18,914 nt of DNA, taken from positions 1-18,914 of the forward strand of contig JBDRFD010000008.1 in NCBI GenBank assembly GCA_043819035.1, given 5' to 3'. Below the pieces are notes generated by a model. The model worked only from the letters and a program-made list of their open reading frames with translations, had not been told where the DNA came from and searched no databases. A program made the translations under genes and the position numbers. This stretch comes from UBA2144 sp043819035 (lineage in GTDB: Bacteria > Patescibacteriota > Gracilibacteria > Peribacterales > Peribacteraceae). Below are positions 1 to 7,476 of the stretch, piece after piece (within the stretch, counting starts at the first letter, position 1; the number at the start of each line of letters is the position of its first letter).

Positions 1-65
1 AACGAAAGCTGATACATATTATCTATGCTGTCTGGAAGAGAGGAACACCATTTGTGAAAAAATGA
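1..65 (+). CDS. C-terminal end of a probable IS110-family transposase (partial)
   Basis: A reading frame open from the left edge ends at TGA 63-65. It translates as RKLIHIIYAVWKRGTPFVKK. This matches the C-terminal tail usual in IS110/IS116/IS902 (Transposase_20) recombinases, where R-K-L-[IL]-x-I-[IL]-x-A-[VM]-[WL]-K-x-G-x-P-[FY] closes the protein. Only about 20 residues are visible, so neither the RuvC-like DEDD domain nor the catalytic serine can be seen, and the element may be intact or broken outside the window. A terminator follows 20 bp after the stop. The call rests on this short motif alone; an unrelated protein tail remains possible. Confidence 0.5.
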   Translation, partial: RKLIHIIYAVWKRGTPFVKK

Positions 66-84
66 TCATGTAGCACTAGACCTG

Positions 85-112
85 AAAAAGCCCGGTTAAT
101 CTGGGCTTTTTT
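85..112 (+). terminator. Rho-independent terminator
   Basis: AAAAAGCCCGG (85-95) pairs with CTGGGCTTTTT (101-111) with one G-U pair, giving an 11-bp stem and a 5-nt loop TTAAT, running into a T-tract ending at 112. It lies 20 bp past the stop of the partial transposase and so closes that transcript. The A-tract on the left arm means it could also work, less well, on the minus strand. Confidence 0.75.
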
Positions 113-208
113 CTTGCGTGAGATATATGTAGTTCAGACAATTATCTCGTTCAGGCATCGCCAAGGTTCAGGATATATAATCAATTACCTCTGGTGTATA
201 GTTCCTAC

Positions 209-1867
209 ATGCGCTTCCTCCGCATACCATTCATCAGACGAAAGCCGGCTCGGACATTTTCGCTTTGGCAACACATTGCTCTCCTCCTTCTTTTTGCGCT
301 GGGCATGATCTTCCTTTGGGAACTCCCGGTTATGACGATGGGGTACCCGCACATCTTTCCCTACATCGGTCCGGGGCATACGTTTTCCGTAACAGGGCTG
401 ATACCGGCGGATGAAGGACGGTTGCAGGTGTTGCTCGTGGCTTTCTTCGGGCAGTGGATAAAGTGGGATGCAATTGTGGATTGGTCGCTCTTAAGTGCTG
501 CCGTCTTTGCACTCACACTTCTTCCATTCTGGTTTGGAGTGCGAAAATTGTTTGATGAGAAGATCGCATGGATTTCCACGGTTCTGCTTGCGCTCACACC
601 GCTCTATTGGCTGCAGGCGGTTACAATCAATAAGTATGCGTTCTCGTTTCTTTTTCTCTTCTTAAGTTTTACTGCGTTTGTTCTGCTCATGGATCGGACG
701 CGTTTTGGCGCACTGATCACCGCGGGCATCTTCATGGGCATTTGCATCGCGATCAAAGATACGTTTCTCATTTTTCTTCCGTGGCTTCTCCTGAGTTACC
801 TGTGGTGGCAGCGGGAAACATGGAAACGGGCGAGCGTGGAAGCTTTTGCAGGACTTGCGTGTATCGGTGTGATTTTTATTTTCTCTTTTGCCCCCAATCT
901 TCTTGCGATGGAAGGAGTGCCCTGGAATCAACGAGTCAGTGAAGTTCTTTCCTTCAGCCGCACCACGCCAAGTACGGGTGAGCTCTATGGGGATGAATAC
1001 ACGTACCAGTACGATCGCGAATGGTTTGAGGAGGATCTCCTTCGCAGGCGATCGGAAGAACAGGGATTCCTCGAGAATATTCAACAGCAACACCGCCTGA
1101 TTAGCTTCGGTGTAGGAGAACAGAGCATGGTGCATTCACTGGGGAGCGGGTTCTGGCTCTTCCTCAATCGTATTCCGGAGCTCTTCTATATGGATACGGC
1201 GGGAGGAATAGTCCTGTGGCTCTTTATCATCCCGGGGCTGGTTGTGTGTTACCGAAAGAATCGGAAGCTACTGTGGTTTCTGCTTGGTCTGATGGTCACG
1301 TCTGATCTGATCGTGCGCTTTGTGCTCCACTTCCAGCGGTCGCATATCATGAACGCAGGATGGGCGCTGGTAATCCTTGCGGCAGTCGGAATTGTTACCC
1401 TTTCTGATGTGCTTGCTCAGCATCATAAACGCATTGGAACATGTGTCATTGCCTTGATTATCACGACAGTTCTCTCGGTGCATCTGCTGCAGGTGAATCG
1501 CAAACAGTTTGCACGCCTCTACACGCACTCACTCGTCCCGCGTGATCTTGCAATTGCGGAAAGGCTCAAAGAAGCACCGCAAGATGCAACGGTACTTCTG
1601 CCGATTTACGGAGGCTTTAACGTTCTCAGCGACCGGGGGACAACTTCTATGCAGAAAGAAACCGTCGAGCGTCTTCTGGAGCGAGGTACGTTGGCAGAAG
1701 CGTTTAATCTCTACGGGGTGACGCATGTGATGGAGTTTTCTGACGAACTATCTGACATAATCCAAAAAGCTGTGCCGGGTGTAAGAGCTCTTCCATCTGT
1801 GGAAGTTGTATCGCCACAAAAAGACGTTCCGCTGGTGGTGAATTATTTGTTGCATTTGTTTCGCTAA
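209..1867 (+). CDS. GT-C-type multi-pass membrane glycosyltransferase (GT39/ArnT-like)
   Basis: A 552-aa polytopic membrane protein. A basic N-terminus (MRFLRIPFIRRKPAR) leads into roughly ten hydrophobic segments, with a long hydrophilic loop in the middle (about residues 235-305) and a soluble C-terminal tail of about 95 residues. This layout is typical of dolichyl/undecaprenyl-phosphate-sugar-dependent GT-C enzymes (PMT/ArnT/RgtA). The first extramembrane loop carries an acidic PADEGR stretch, where GT-C enzymes hold their catalytic acidic residue. Such enzymes move a sugar from a polyprenyl carrier to a lipid, glycan or protein outside the membrane. I chose ATG 209; an in-frame GTG at 194 adds five residues, and neither has a clear Shine-Dalgarno site. 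The gene stands alone, convergent with the next one. The superfamily is fairly safe; donor and acceptor cannot be told. Confidence 0.65.
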   Translation: MRFLRIPFIRRKPARTFSLWQHIALLLLFALGMIFLWELPVMTMGYPHIFPYIGPGHTFSVTGLIPADEGRLQVLLVAFFGQWIKWDAIVDWSLLSAAVFALTLLPFWFGVRKLFDEKIAWISTVLLALTPLYWLQAVTINKYAFSFLFLFLSFTAFVLLMDRTRFGALITAGIFMGICIAIKDTFLIFLPWLLLSYLWWQRETWKRASVEAFAGLACIGVIFIFSFAPNLLAMEGVPWNQRVSEVLSFSRTTPSTGELYGDEYTYQYDREWFEEDLLRRRSEEQGFLENIQQQHRLISFGVGEQSMVHSLGSGFWLFLNRIPELFYMDTAGGIVLWLFIIPGLVVCYRKNRKLLWFLLGLMVTSDLIVRFVLHFQRSHIMNAGWALVILAAVGIVTLSDVLAQHHKRIGTCVIALIITTVLSVHLLQVNRKQFARLYTHSLVPRDLAIAERLKEAPQDATVLLPIYGGFNVLSDRGTTSMQKETVERLLERGTLAEAFNLYGVTHVMEFSDELSDIIQKAVPGVRALPSVEVVSPQKDVPLVVNYLLHLFR

Positions 1868-1900
1868 ATCTTAGTTCTCTGACTGAAGTATGGATCCTTG

Positions 1901-2105
1901 TATAGCTAAATCACCATAAAACGATACAGAGACAGAGGTGCCTGCAGGTGTAACGCGAACAAGGATGCAATATCCATAGCCTATAAAGCACTGGTAAGGA
2001 ATCAGGAATAAGGAATCAGGACTATGTACTCCTGATTCCTCATCCCTAATTCCATCTCTTAGAGTTGTATAGCTATATGTAACAAATTATATTGATCTGG
2101 CTATA
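1901..2105. mobile_element. MITE-like element A between convergent genes
   Basis: The left end reads TATAGCTAAATCA followed by CCATAAAACGA. The right end, read on the minus strand from 2105, is TATAGCCAGATCA followed by ATATAATTTGT. The left end matches the right end of element B (6057-6344) at 22 of 24 positions. The right end matches the left end of B at about 22 of 30. Outer TA dinucleotides (TATAGC...GCTATA) fit insertion at TA, as in IS630/Tc1-mariner-derived MITEs. No coding capacity is present. The middle holds a 26-nt imperfect inverted repeat (1996-2055). An extra TATAGCTATA at 2068-2077 looks like a second terminus fragment. Mobility is inferred. Confidence 0.55.
1996..2055. repeat. 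Imperfect inverted repeat built from short direct repeats
   Basis: AAGGAATCAGGA occurs at 1996-2007 and again at 2010-2021. The pair is mirrored on the other strand across 2030-2055. The inner AGGAATCAGGA (2011-2021) and TCCTGATTCCT (2030-2040) pair perfectly. The full 26-nt arms differ at four positions, around an 8-nt loop. No T-tract follows on either strand, so this is not a classical terminator, although it sits between convergent gene ends and could end transcription from both sides. Confidence 0.8.
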
Positions 2106-2106
2106 T

Positions 2107-2925
2107 CTATACGCTGACCCATATTCTACCATTAGTGTCCGGCGGATGCCGGTTTCCCTTTCTTCCCTTAAATGCTGCGGGGTGGTAGAGCATTTCATAT
2201 GGAGGAGAAGCGAAGTTGCCTTCTACAAGTTCGTTTAAAACAAAAAATGCATTTACACCATTATTGTCTGTTCCGATAAGTGTATAGCCTTTCTCCTTTC
2301 CAAGTTTTACCAGTGCCCCCAGGCTTACTCCGTAGTAATCGGTCTTGTCCCATACGAAATCTGGTATATATGGGATGGTTACGGCGGGTTCGGCCGGGAG
2401 GCAGGCATTGTATTCGATAACCACGACTCTTGGTTTGAAGTTCCTGATTGCCTTCCATACCCAGTAATCATTTCCATCGATGTCGATCGAGATTAAGTCA
2501 AACTCTCTTGGGACATTGTACTTAGTAAAAAGATTTTCAATATTCTCTGCTGTGATGAATTCTCGTTTCACAATTATTTCTGATGGATTCTCCTGCCCGT
2601 CCATGAGCAGCCCTGTCCATTTCTTGTGTTTTCTCAAGTAGAGCGTGTTGCTGCATACCACTCCATCAACAGCACCAAAGTCCACACAGTACTTATTAGT
2701 TGTTCCTACTTTGGAGAAGATCGCGTGTATAATTCCATCCTCACCATTCTGTGAGTATGCGGATTTTTCAATAAACGGAATGCGGCGTTGGAAGCGCGTA
2801 ATGTCGCGAATGGGTTTCTTTAGCCACATGTAGTATCGCAATGTGATTGTTGCGTTAAAAAAGCCTTTGAGCCAGTCGAGAGATTTTCGCCATCGCTTGG
2901 CAATGCGCATATGAAGAGAGACCAT
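2107..2925 (-). CDS. FkbM-like SAM-dependent methyltransferase-fold protein
   Basis: A 272-aa soluble protein. Its core SQNGEDGIIHAIF, then VDFGAVDGVVCSNT, KWTGLLMDG and DLISIDIDGNDYWVWKAI, follows a Rossmann methyltransferase pattern. The glycine-containing acidic motif I and the SIDIDGND segment resemble FkbM-related proteins of O-antigen and capsule loci. The likely job is O-methylation of a surface sugar, but substrate and even activity are inferred. The open frame runs back to a GTG at 2997, but those 24 residues (MQARQNRVSAQACPK...) look like translated leader with two hairpins, so I prefer ATG 2925; ATG 2910 is also possible. The stop (2107-2109) is 1 bp outside the end of MITE-like element A. 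The gene points away from the GT4 gene at 3084. Confidence 0.6.
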   Translation of the reverse strand: MVSLHMRIAKRWRKSLDWLKGFFNATITLRYYMWLKKPIRDITRFQRRIPFIEKSAYSQNGEDGIIHAIFSKVGTTNKYCVDFGAVDGVVCSNTLYLRKHKKWTGLLMDGQENPSEIIVKREFITAENIENLFTKYNVPREFDLISIDIDGNDYWVWKAIRNFKPRVVVIEYNACLPAEPAVTIPYIPDFVWDKTDYYGVSLGALVKLGKEKGYTLIGTDNNGVNAFFVLNELVEGNFASPPYEMLYHPAAFKGRKGNRHPPDTNGRIWVSV

Positions 2926-2970
2926 TGAAATAATGGTATTCCAATAAGCTGTCTTGGGGCAAGCTTGAGC

Positions 2971-3032
2971 CGAGACGCGGTTTTGTCTCGCCTGCACTGA
3001 GCAAGACCAAAGTGATGCAGGCTGGTTTTTTT
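2971..3032. promoter_or_regulatory. Two adjoining stem-loops with a T-tract, between divergent genes
   Basis: CGAGAC (2971-2976) and GTCTCG (2985-2990) form a 6-bp stem with an 8-nt loop. Immediately next, CCTGCACT (2991-2998) pairs with AGTGATGCAGG (3011-3021) with a 3-nt bulge. Seven T residues follow at 3026-3032. On the plus strand this could be a terminator shielding the GT4 gene at 3084. On the minus strand it would lie in the 5' leader of the FkbM-like gene. Which strand uses it cannot be decided from sequence. Confidence 0.4.
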
Positions 3033-3083
3033 ATCAATAACATTCATTGTTGGCTCCTGGGTTTCATAATACGATGATGCTCT

Positions 3084-4211
3084 ATGCAGATCTGTATTCT
3101 CACGGAATATCTCGATATCTTCAAGGGTGGAAATCACATCCCCCTCTTTGGAGCCTTGGGCGATGTTGCGGTTACTATTTTGACGGGTTGCATGAAACCT
3201 GTGAATCCGGATCTCCCCGCGAATGTTACTGTGATTAATTTGAATGAGCGGTTGGGTCCGTATTATTACGGATTTTCCGGTAGAAGATTCGCCAAAGCAG
3301 TTCTCCGGAAATATCCGCCATCTAATAATTTCTGGCAGAAGTTTGATGTTATTCATTTGAACCAGACAATGGGTTCGAAATTAATTGAATTAAAAGAGAC
3401 CAAAAAGCCACTCCTGTATACAGTTCACCATCCGGTAACGGTTGATTGTTCCATTGCAGCCAGAGAAAGCTCATTTTTCGCAGGTATAAGATGGTACGTA
3501 CGTTATCTCCCTTTGAAACAAGCACAGCAACGGATTTGCAAAAACTGCTCCAATGTTATGACTGTCTCCGAAACGGTGAAGCGGCTTCTTTGTAAGGATT
3601 ATGACTGCAGTGCGGATAAAATCTTTGTTGTGCCCAATGGAGTGGACGGGGATGTATTCCATCCGGAGGACGCCATTGAAACGGAGTTCGATGTCATTGC
3701 GCTTGGGTCGTTTATACACCCGCGCAAAGGATTTAAATATTTGCTCGAGGTTTACAAGAAACTTGCCGGGCTAGGGTATCGAGTTGCGGATGTCGGGAGG
3801 AGATCCGGTGAGCAGGAAAAGGATCTTGCTCGCATTGAAGGAATCACTGTTCATGGAATGGTTGAACCGGATCAAGTGGTTTCACTCCTTAAAAAGTCTG
3901 CTGTACTCATTTCAGCATCACTTTATGAAGGCTTCGGTCTTTCTCTAATCGAAGCGCTTGTATGCGGGAGGGCAGCGTTTGCTTTTGGGTCAGGGGCAGT
4001 CCCGGAAGTGCTTACTCCTATTGATGAAAATTTGTTTGTTCCTCCTCGAGACACTGGTGCGCTTGTTGAGAGAGTCCAAAAATATCTTTCTCTTTCAGCC
4101 GAGAAAAAGGCAGAACTTGGGCGAAAGTACAGGGAGAAGGTGCTAGACTTGTATTCACTTGAGAATGCAGCAGGACAGCTTAAAGAATTGTATCGGTCTC
4201 TTGCTTCTTAA
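3084..4211 (+). CDS. GT4-family glycosyltransferase
   Basis: A 375-aa cytoplasmic GT-B enzyme. The N-terminal acceptor half contains VIHLNQT (about 89-95) and LLYTVHHPV. The donor half starts near KIFVVPNGVD (179-188) and continues with ALGSFIHPRKGFKYLL. The retaining-GT4 EX7E motif is present as EGFGLSLIE (E282 and E290), so the enzyme should be active with a nucleotide-sugar donor. It probably adds one sugar to a lipid-linked glycan. ATG 3084 gives the usual GT4 start, with MQICILTEYLDIFKGG leading into the first strand and a G-G loop. It lies 16 bp upstream of the ABC exporter start, suggesting co-transcription. Sugar specificity is not readable. Confidence 0.85.
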   Translation: MQICILTEYLDIFKGGNHIPLFGALGDVAVTILTGCMKPVNPDLPANVTVINLNERLGPYYYGFSGRRFAKAVLRKYPPSNNFWQKFDVIHLNQTMGSKLIELKETKKPLLYTVHHPVTVDCSIAARESSFFAGIRWYVRYLPLKQAQQRICKNCSNVMTVSETVKRLLCKDYDCSADKIFVVPNGVDGDVFHPEDAIETEFDVIALGSFIHPRKGFKYLLEVYKKLAGLGYRVADVGRRSGEQEKDLARIEGITVHGMVEPDQVVSLLKKSAVLISASLYEGFGLSLIEALVCGRAAFAFGSGAVPEVLTPIDENLFVPPRDTGALVERVQKYLSLSAEKKAELGRKYREKVLDLYSLENAAGQLKELYRSLAS

Positions 4212-4227
4212 GCTTCGTACTCATGAT

Positions 4228-6048
4228 ATGTTTCTAAAAAGGGAACTTTCTGTGCTCGGCAAAATCCTTTGGATTCAAAAGAAGACGCACATTCATCCTG
4301 CGTACTATATATGCCCTATTCTTTTGTCGATTCTTGCAGCTGTTTTTGAAGGGGTAGGAATGGGCTTGCTTGTTCCCTTGTTAAACGGTTTTCTCACAAA
4401 GGATTTTAGTTTCATCAAAGATATCGCGGGCCTGGGTCATATCCTCGCTCTCGTTCCGGATACAATCATGGGGAGCGACAAAGGCCTCTTCGGTTTTCTC
4501 ATTGCCCTCTTTATCATTGTTATTGGATTGAAAAATCTTTTTCGGTACCTTGCGACTCTTGGAATGTCGTATGTGGGCGTTCGTTCGATTCATCACTTGC
4601 GCAAGCATCTGTTCAAAAGGTACTTAAGCTTTGGAAAGTTGTATTTTGATCGGACAACAGTTGGAAAAGAAGATGTGATCATTTCTCAATTTTCGAGAGA
4701 AGCACTCAGACCGCTTCTGTTTTGTGATAAGTACGTCAACTCGTTCTTCTCGCTCCTTGGATATCTCGTAGTGATGTCCCTTATTTCCTGGAAGCTCACC
4801 ATTTTTGCGGTTCCGCTATTCTTTATAATGCATCATGCAATCGGGAAGATCATTATCAGGTTACAAGTGCTTTCTCGGTCTGTTGCAGAAAGCTCGGCAG
4901 AGATGGGAAAGCTAACTGTGGAGATTTTAGGATTCGTCCCATTTGTTAAATCCTTCAATATGGAGCAGGAAGAAGAAAGGCGTTATGCGGATATTAGTGA
5001 TCAGACCAGTCGGTTGGTGTTTCGTGCCACTGCAATTCATAATCTCATCTCACCACTGCAGGAAGTAATCACGCTCCTTGCGGTTATCATTCTACTCTCG
5101 GGAATGTTGTATCTGATGGTGCAGGGGGAAGCAGGAAGTGCACCATCTTTCCTCGTGTACTTCTACTTGGTTCTAAATAGTGCATCCAAATTTGGGACTG
5201 TTTCCAATTTTCGTGGCGTTCTCGCTCAGTCTCATGGGGTGGTTGAACGTGTGACTGAGGTCTTTAATGATGAAGAGAAGTTTTTTGTTCCTGAAGGGAA
5301 GAAAAAATTTACTGGTCTCCAAAATGGTATCAAGCTGAATGATTTACGATTTTCCTACAACAGTGACACAGAAGTTTTAAAAGGTATTTCATTCTCGATA
5401 GAGAAAAATAATTCCGTTGCAATAGTAGGTACCACCGGCGCCGGTAAAACAACGATCATCAATCTTCTTTTAAGGCATTACGACTGCCCACCAAACTCAA
5501 TTTTGATTGATGATGTTGATATTCGTGAATTCACTCTGGCGTCATTGCGCAAGCGCATTGCACTTGTCAGTCAGGAATCATTCCTGATGCACGACACGTT
5601 ACGTCGCAATATTGCTTATGGACTCCCGGAGCAAAAAGAGGAGGATATTCTACGAGCTGTTGAGTATGCGCGTCTCAAGGAATATGTGGAGCAATTGCCG
5701 AGCGGCCTCGATACACTCATTGGCGACAGGGGTGTAAAGCTTTCCGGTGGAGAGAAGCAGCGTGTTTCCATCGCACGTGCTCTCCTGAAAGGTGCAGACA
5801 TTCTGGTTTTGGATGAAGCGACCAGCTCGTTGGACAGTAAAACAGAAAGACTAATCCAAGAAGCTATCGATGAGGCGATCAAAGACCGTACAGCGATTGT
5901 GATTGCCCATCGCCTTTCTACAATCAAAGATGTAGACAAGATTGTGGTAGTAGAAAAGGGGTGGTGTATCGAAGAAGGAAGCTTAAATGAACTTTTGGAA
6001 AAGAAAGGAAAATTCTATGAGCTATGGGAGGAGCAGAGGTTCTTTTAA
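4228..6048 (+). CDS. ABC half-exporter (MsbA/PglK-like, type I)
   Basis: A 606-aa protein with a membrane domain of about six helices (residues 25-315) fused to a nucleotide-binding domain (about 355-600). All ATPase motifs are intact: Walker A GTTGAGKTT (401-409), Q-loop LVSQE, signature LSGGEKQR (505-512), Walker B ILVLDEAT (525-532, catalytic E530) and the H-loop His561 in IAHRLS. It should act as a homodimer. Placed directly after a glycosyltransferase, it may flip a lipid-linked sugar across the inner membrane, as PglK does, though a lipid or peptide exporter is equally compatible. I chose ATG 4228. The frame opens at 4159, but that start would overlap the upstream gene by 53 bp and adds a non-family leader. 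No strong Shine-Dalgarno is visible, so coupling is possible. Confidence 0.85.
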   Translation: MFLKRELSVLGKILWIQKKTHIHPAYYICPILLSILAAVFEGVGMGLLVPLLNGFLTKDFSFIKDIAGLGHILALVPDTIMGSDKGLFGFLIALFIIVIGLKNLFRYLATLGMSYVGVRSIHHLRKHLFKRYLSFGKLYFDRTTVGKEDVIISQFSREALRPLLFCDKYVNSFFSLLGYLVVMSLISWKLTIFAVPLFFIMHHAIGKIIIRLQVLSRSVAESSAEMGKLTVEILGFVPFVKSFNMEQEEERRYADISDQTSRLVFRATAIHNLISPLQEVITLLAVIILLSGMLYLMVQGEAGSAPSFLVYFYLVLNSASKFGTVSNFRGVLAQSHGVVERVTEVFNDEEKFFVPEGKKKFTGLQNGIKLNDLRFSYNSDTEVLKGISFSIEKNNSVAIVGTTGAGKTTIINLLLRHYDCPPNSILIDDVDIREFTLASLRKRIALVSQESFLMHDTLRRNIAYGLPEQKEEDILRAVEYARLKEYVEQLPSGLDTLIGDRGVKLSGGEKQRVSIARALLKGADILVLDEATSSLDSKTERLIQEAIDEAIKDRTAIVIAHRLSTIKDVDKIVVVEKGWCIEEGSLNELLEKKGKFYELWEEQRFF

Positions 6049-6056
6049 GTGCGAAC

Positions 6057-6344
6057 TATAGCTGAATCAGTTTAATTTGTCATAAACACATGTTGTAACT
6101 ACTCACTGGTTTTAGGGCTAAAGCCCTTTTTTGATGCATCGTTAACCACGCCCTCTCGCCTTCGCGTAGCCGTATCGATGGTTCGTATGTTAATGGTTTG
6201 TAGATATTTCGAAAGAAAGCTACGGCGGAGCGAGGTAAGGGCGGGGCTAACGAATCTCGCATCAGAGTAGGCTTTAGCCTGACTAAGTTGCACAGTCAGT
6301 CAGCAGTAACAATCATCGCGTCGTTTTATTTTGATTTAGCTATA
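6057..6344. mobile_element. MITE-like element B with long internal inverted repeat
   Basis: The left end is TATAGCTGAATCA, then GTTTAATTTGTCATAAA. The right end, read on the minus strand from 6344, is TATAGCTAAATCA followed by AAATAAAACGA. The two ends correspond to the right and left ends of element A in the opposite orientation. Between them, 6114-6170 and 6219-6280 form an imperfect inverted repeat of about 60 nt around a 48-nt loop. The element occupies almost the whole gap between the ABC exporter stop (6048) and the sulfotransferase stop (6340-6342), and overlaps that stop codon. No gene is visible inside. An IS630/Tc1-type non-autonomous element is the best inference. Confidence 0.6.
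6114..6280. repeat. Long imperfect inverted repeat inside element B
   Basis: The left arm starts AGGGCTAAAGCCCT (6114-6127) and continues with TTGATGC, TCGTTAACCACGCCCT, CTCGC and CGTAGC to 6170. The right arm, read in reverse complement from 6280, gives AGGCTAAAGCCT, TGATGC, TCGTTAGCCCCGCCCT, CTCGC and CGTAGC. Each arm begins with its own small palindrome around GGCTAAAGCC. The left one is followed by T6 and could act as a terminator for the ABC gene, though its loop is very tight. Confidence 0.75.
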
Positions 6345-7470
6345 AATGCCTGTTTCGTTGTGGTCGCATCAGATATAAAATTACAGAAAGCCTGCGGCGC
6401 ACAATGCCACAGAGGATGCGTCTATGAGGGACCCGCAAGTTTTTCCCTCTTGTTTCCCACACATCAATAGGGATCCACGAACATAATAATGGAAGTAGTG
6501 ACGGTTTTCTTTTGTCAGAGAAATAGCCGAGCATGCGGGCAAGGCCCCACGTTCGGTAAAGAATGAGGGCTTTCTCTCTCTGTGTCAGTATTTCCTCTGC
6601 GTCGTAGAGAGAAGTAGTGTCTTTGAGTACGGTTTTGGGGGTATCGATGTACAGTGAGCTGGTGTTCGGAGGAATGTACAACTTGCCTCTCCCCCCAAAC
6701 AGAGAGAGAGCACTAGGATCCTTGGATGGAGGGAATCCGCAGTGCTTTGCCAGGATGCGCAGTTCCTCTCCTGGATAGTTGCACGCATCTTCATAGCGGC
6801 AGATGACGTGTGTATCCGGTTTTGTATGTCCGAGTGCATAGCGGGCATGCGGTATCCAGCGCCTTTCGATGAAGACATCATATGTGTCGTGGGGGAGGCC
6901 CGGGTGAAAAGCGGCAGTACCCTTCATACCATTCGTTCGTTTGGCAGAACGAAATACATCAATGGGATTTCGGAATACATGTATGCACTTAATGTCAGGG
7001 AAAGTACGAATGTAATCATCAACATAAGCTGCTTCTATTGTTTTAAAAAATAAGTGAGGGTAGCTGGCGGTTCCTTCTGTCCAGAGAGCATGTGCATTAA
7101 GGAATGCCGGGATAAATTTTTCCAGAGTGTATTCTTCTTGGGAGAGCGTTTCCCATGGATCCGGCCCCTGTGGATTGAGCTTATTTTTTTCAAGTAGGCT
7201 ACTCATTTCTTTTGTGTGACTGTTAAAAAACTTATAGAGCAGGGTTCGGTTAATCGGTTTGTGCAAGAAATGCAAAGGAGTCGTAAGTGCATTTTTGCGC
7301 ACACATTCGCGTACTTTTCCGAATCGTACGAGGTCATTCCAGACGGCCAGGAAGTTACATTCAATGGGGTGCACGTACACACCCGGGGATCCGTCTACCA
7401 GGCGCATTATGAGTGTCGAACCATTGCGGCCGCATGCAAATTCGCCAATGAGGGTCTTTTTGGATTCCAT
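6340..7470 (-). CDS. PAPS-dependent sulfotransferase family protein
   Basis: A 376-aa soluble protein with both cofactor-binding signatures of the sulfotransferase family. The 5'-phosphosulfate loop is CGRNGSTLIMRL (13-24), and the 3'-phosphate motif is HVFRNPIDVFRSAKR (164-178) with the expected Arg167 and Ser175. It would transfer sulfate from PAPS to a hydroxyl or amine, here most likely on a glycan. It lies 6 bp downstream of the STELLO-family gene on the same strand, so both should share a transcript. The stop codon (TAG, 6340-6342) is made of bases belonging to the terminus of MITE-like element B, so the C-terminus may have been trimmed by insertion. The basic C-terminal tail (RRILCGIVRRRLS...) has no motif I recognise. 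Confidence 0.8.
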   Translation of the reverse strand: MESKKTLIGEFACGRNGSTLIMRLVDGSPGVYVHPIECNFLAVWNDLVRFGKVRECVRKNALTTPLHFLHKPINRTLLYKFFNSHTKEMSSLLEKNKLNPQGPDPWETLSQEEYTLEKFIPAFLNAHALWTEGTASYPHLFFKTIEAAYVDDYIRTFPDIKCIHVFRNPIDVFRSAKRTNGMKGTAAFHPGLPHDTYDVFIERRWIPHARYALGHTKPDTHVICRYEDACNYPGEELRILAKHCGFPPSKDPSALSLFGGRGKLYIPPNTSSLYIDTPKTVLKDTTSLYDAEEILTQREKALILYRTWGLARMLGYFSDKRKPSLLPLLCSWIPIDVWETRGKNLRVPHRRILCGIVRRRLSVILYLMRPQRNRHL

Positions 7471-7476
7471 TTTGAA

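Noticed and set aside
1996..2055. Short CRISPR-like or clustered repeat array
   Set aside because: Only two direct copies in each arm, no spacers of regular length and no cas genes; it is an inverted repeat within a MITE-like element.
2855..3043. Minus-strand frame with VLLSAGETKPRLGSSLPQ, reminiscent of a sugar nucleotidyltransferase start (LxAGxGTRL..PK)
   Set aside because: The resemblance ends after some 20 residues. The frame overlaps the hairpins and the FkbM-like gene, and no continuation of a nucleotidyltransferase is present in any frame.
6114..6132. Stand-alone rho-independent terminator of the ABC gene
   Set aside because: AGGGCTAAAGCCCT with T6 looks like one, but its loop would be only two to four bases and it is the start of a longer repeat arm, so I list it inside the repeat.
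6080..6262. Small frames on the minus strand within element B
   Set aside because: They run across the inverted-repeat arms, lack ribosome sites and resemble no protein.
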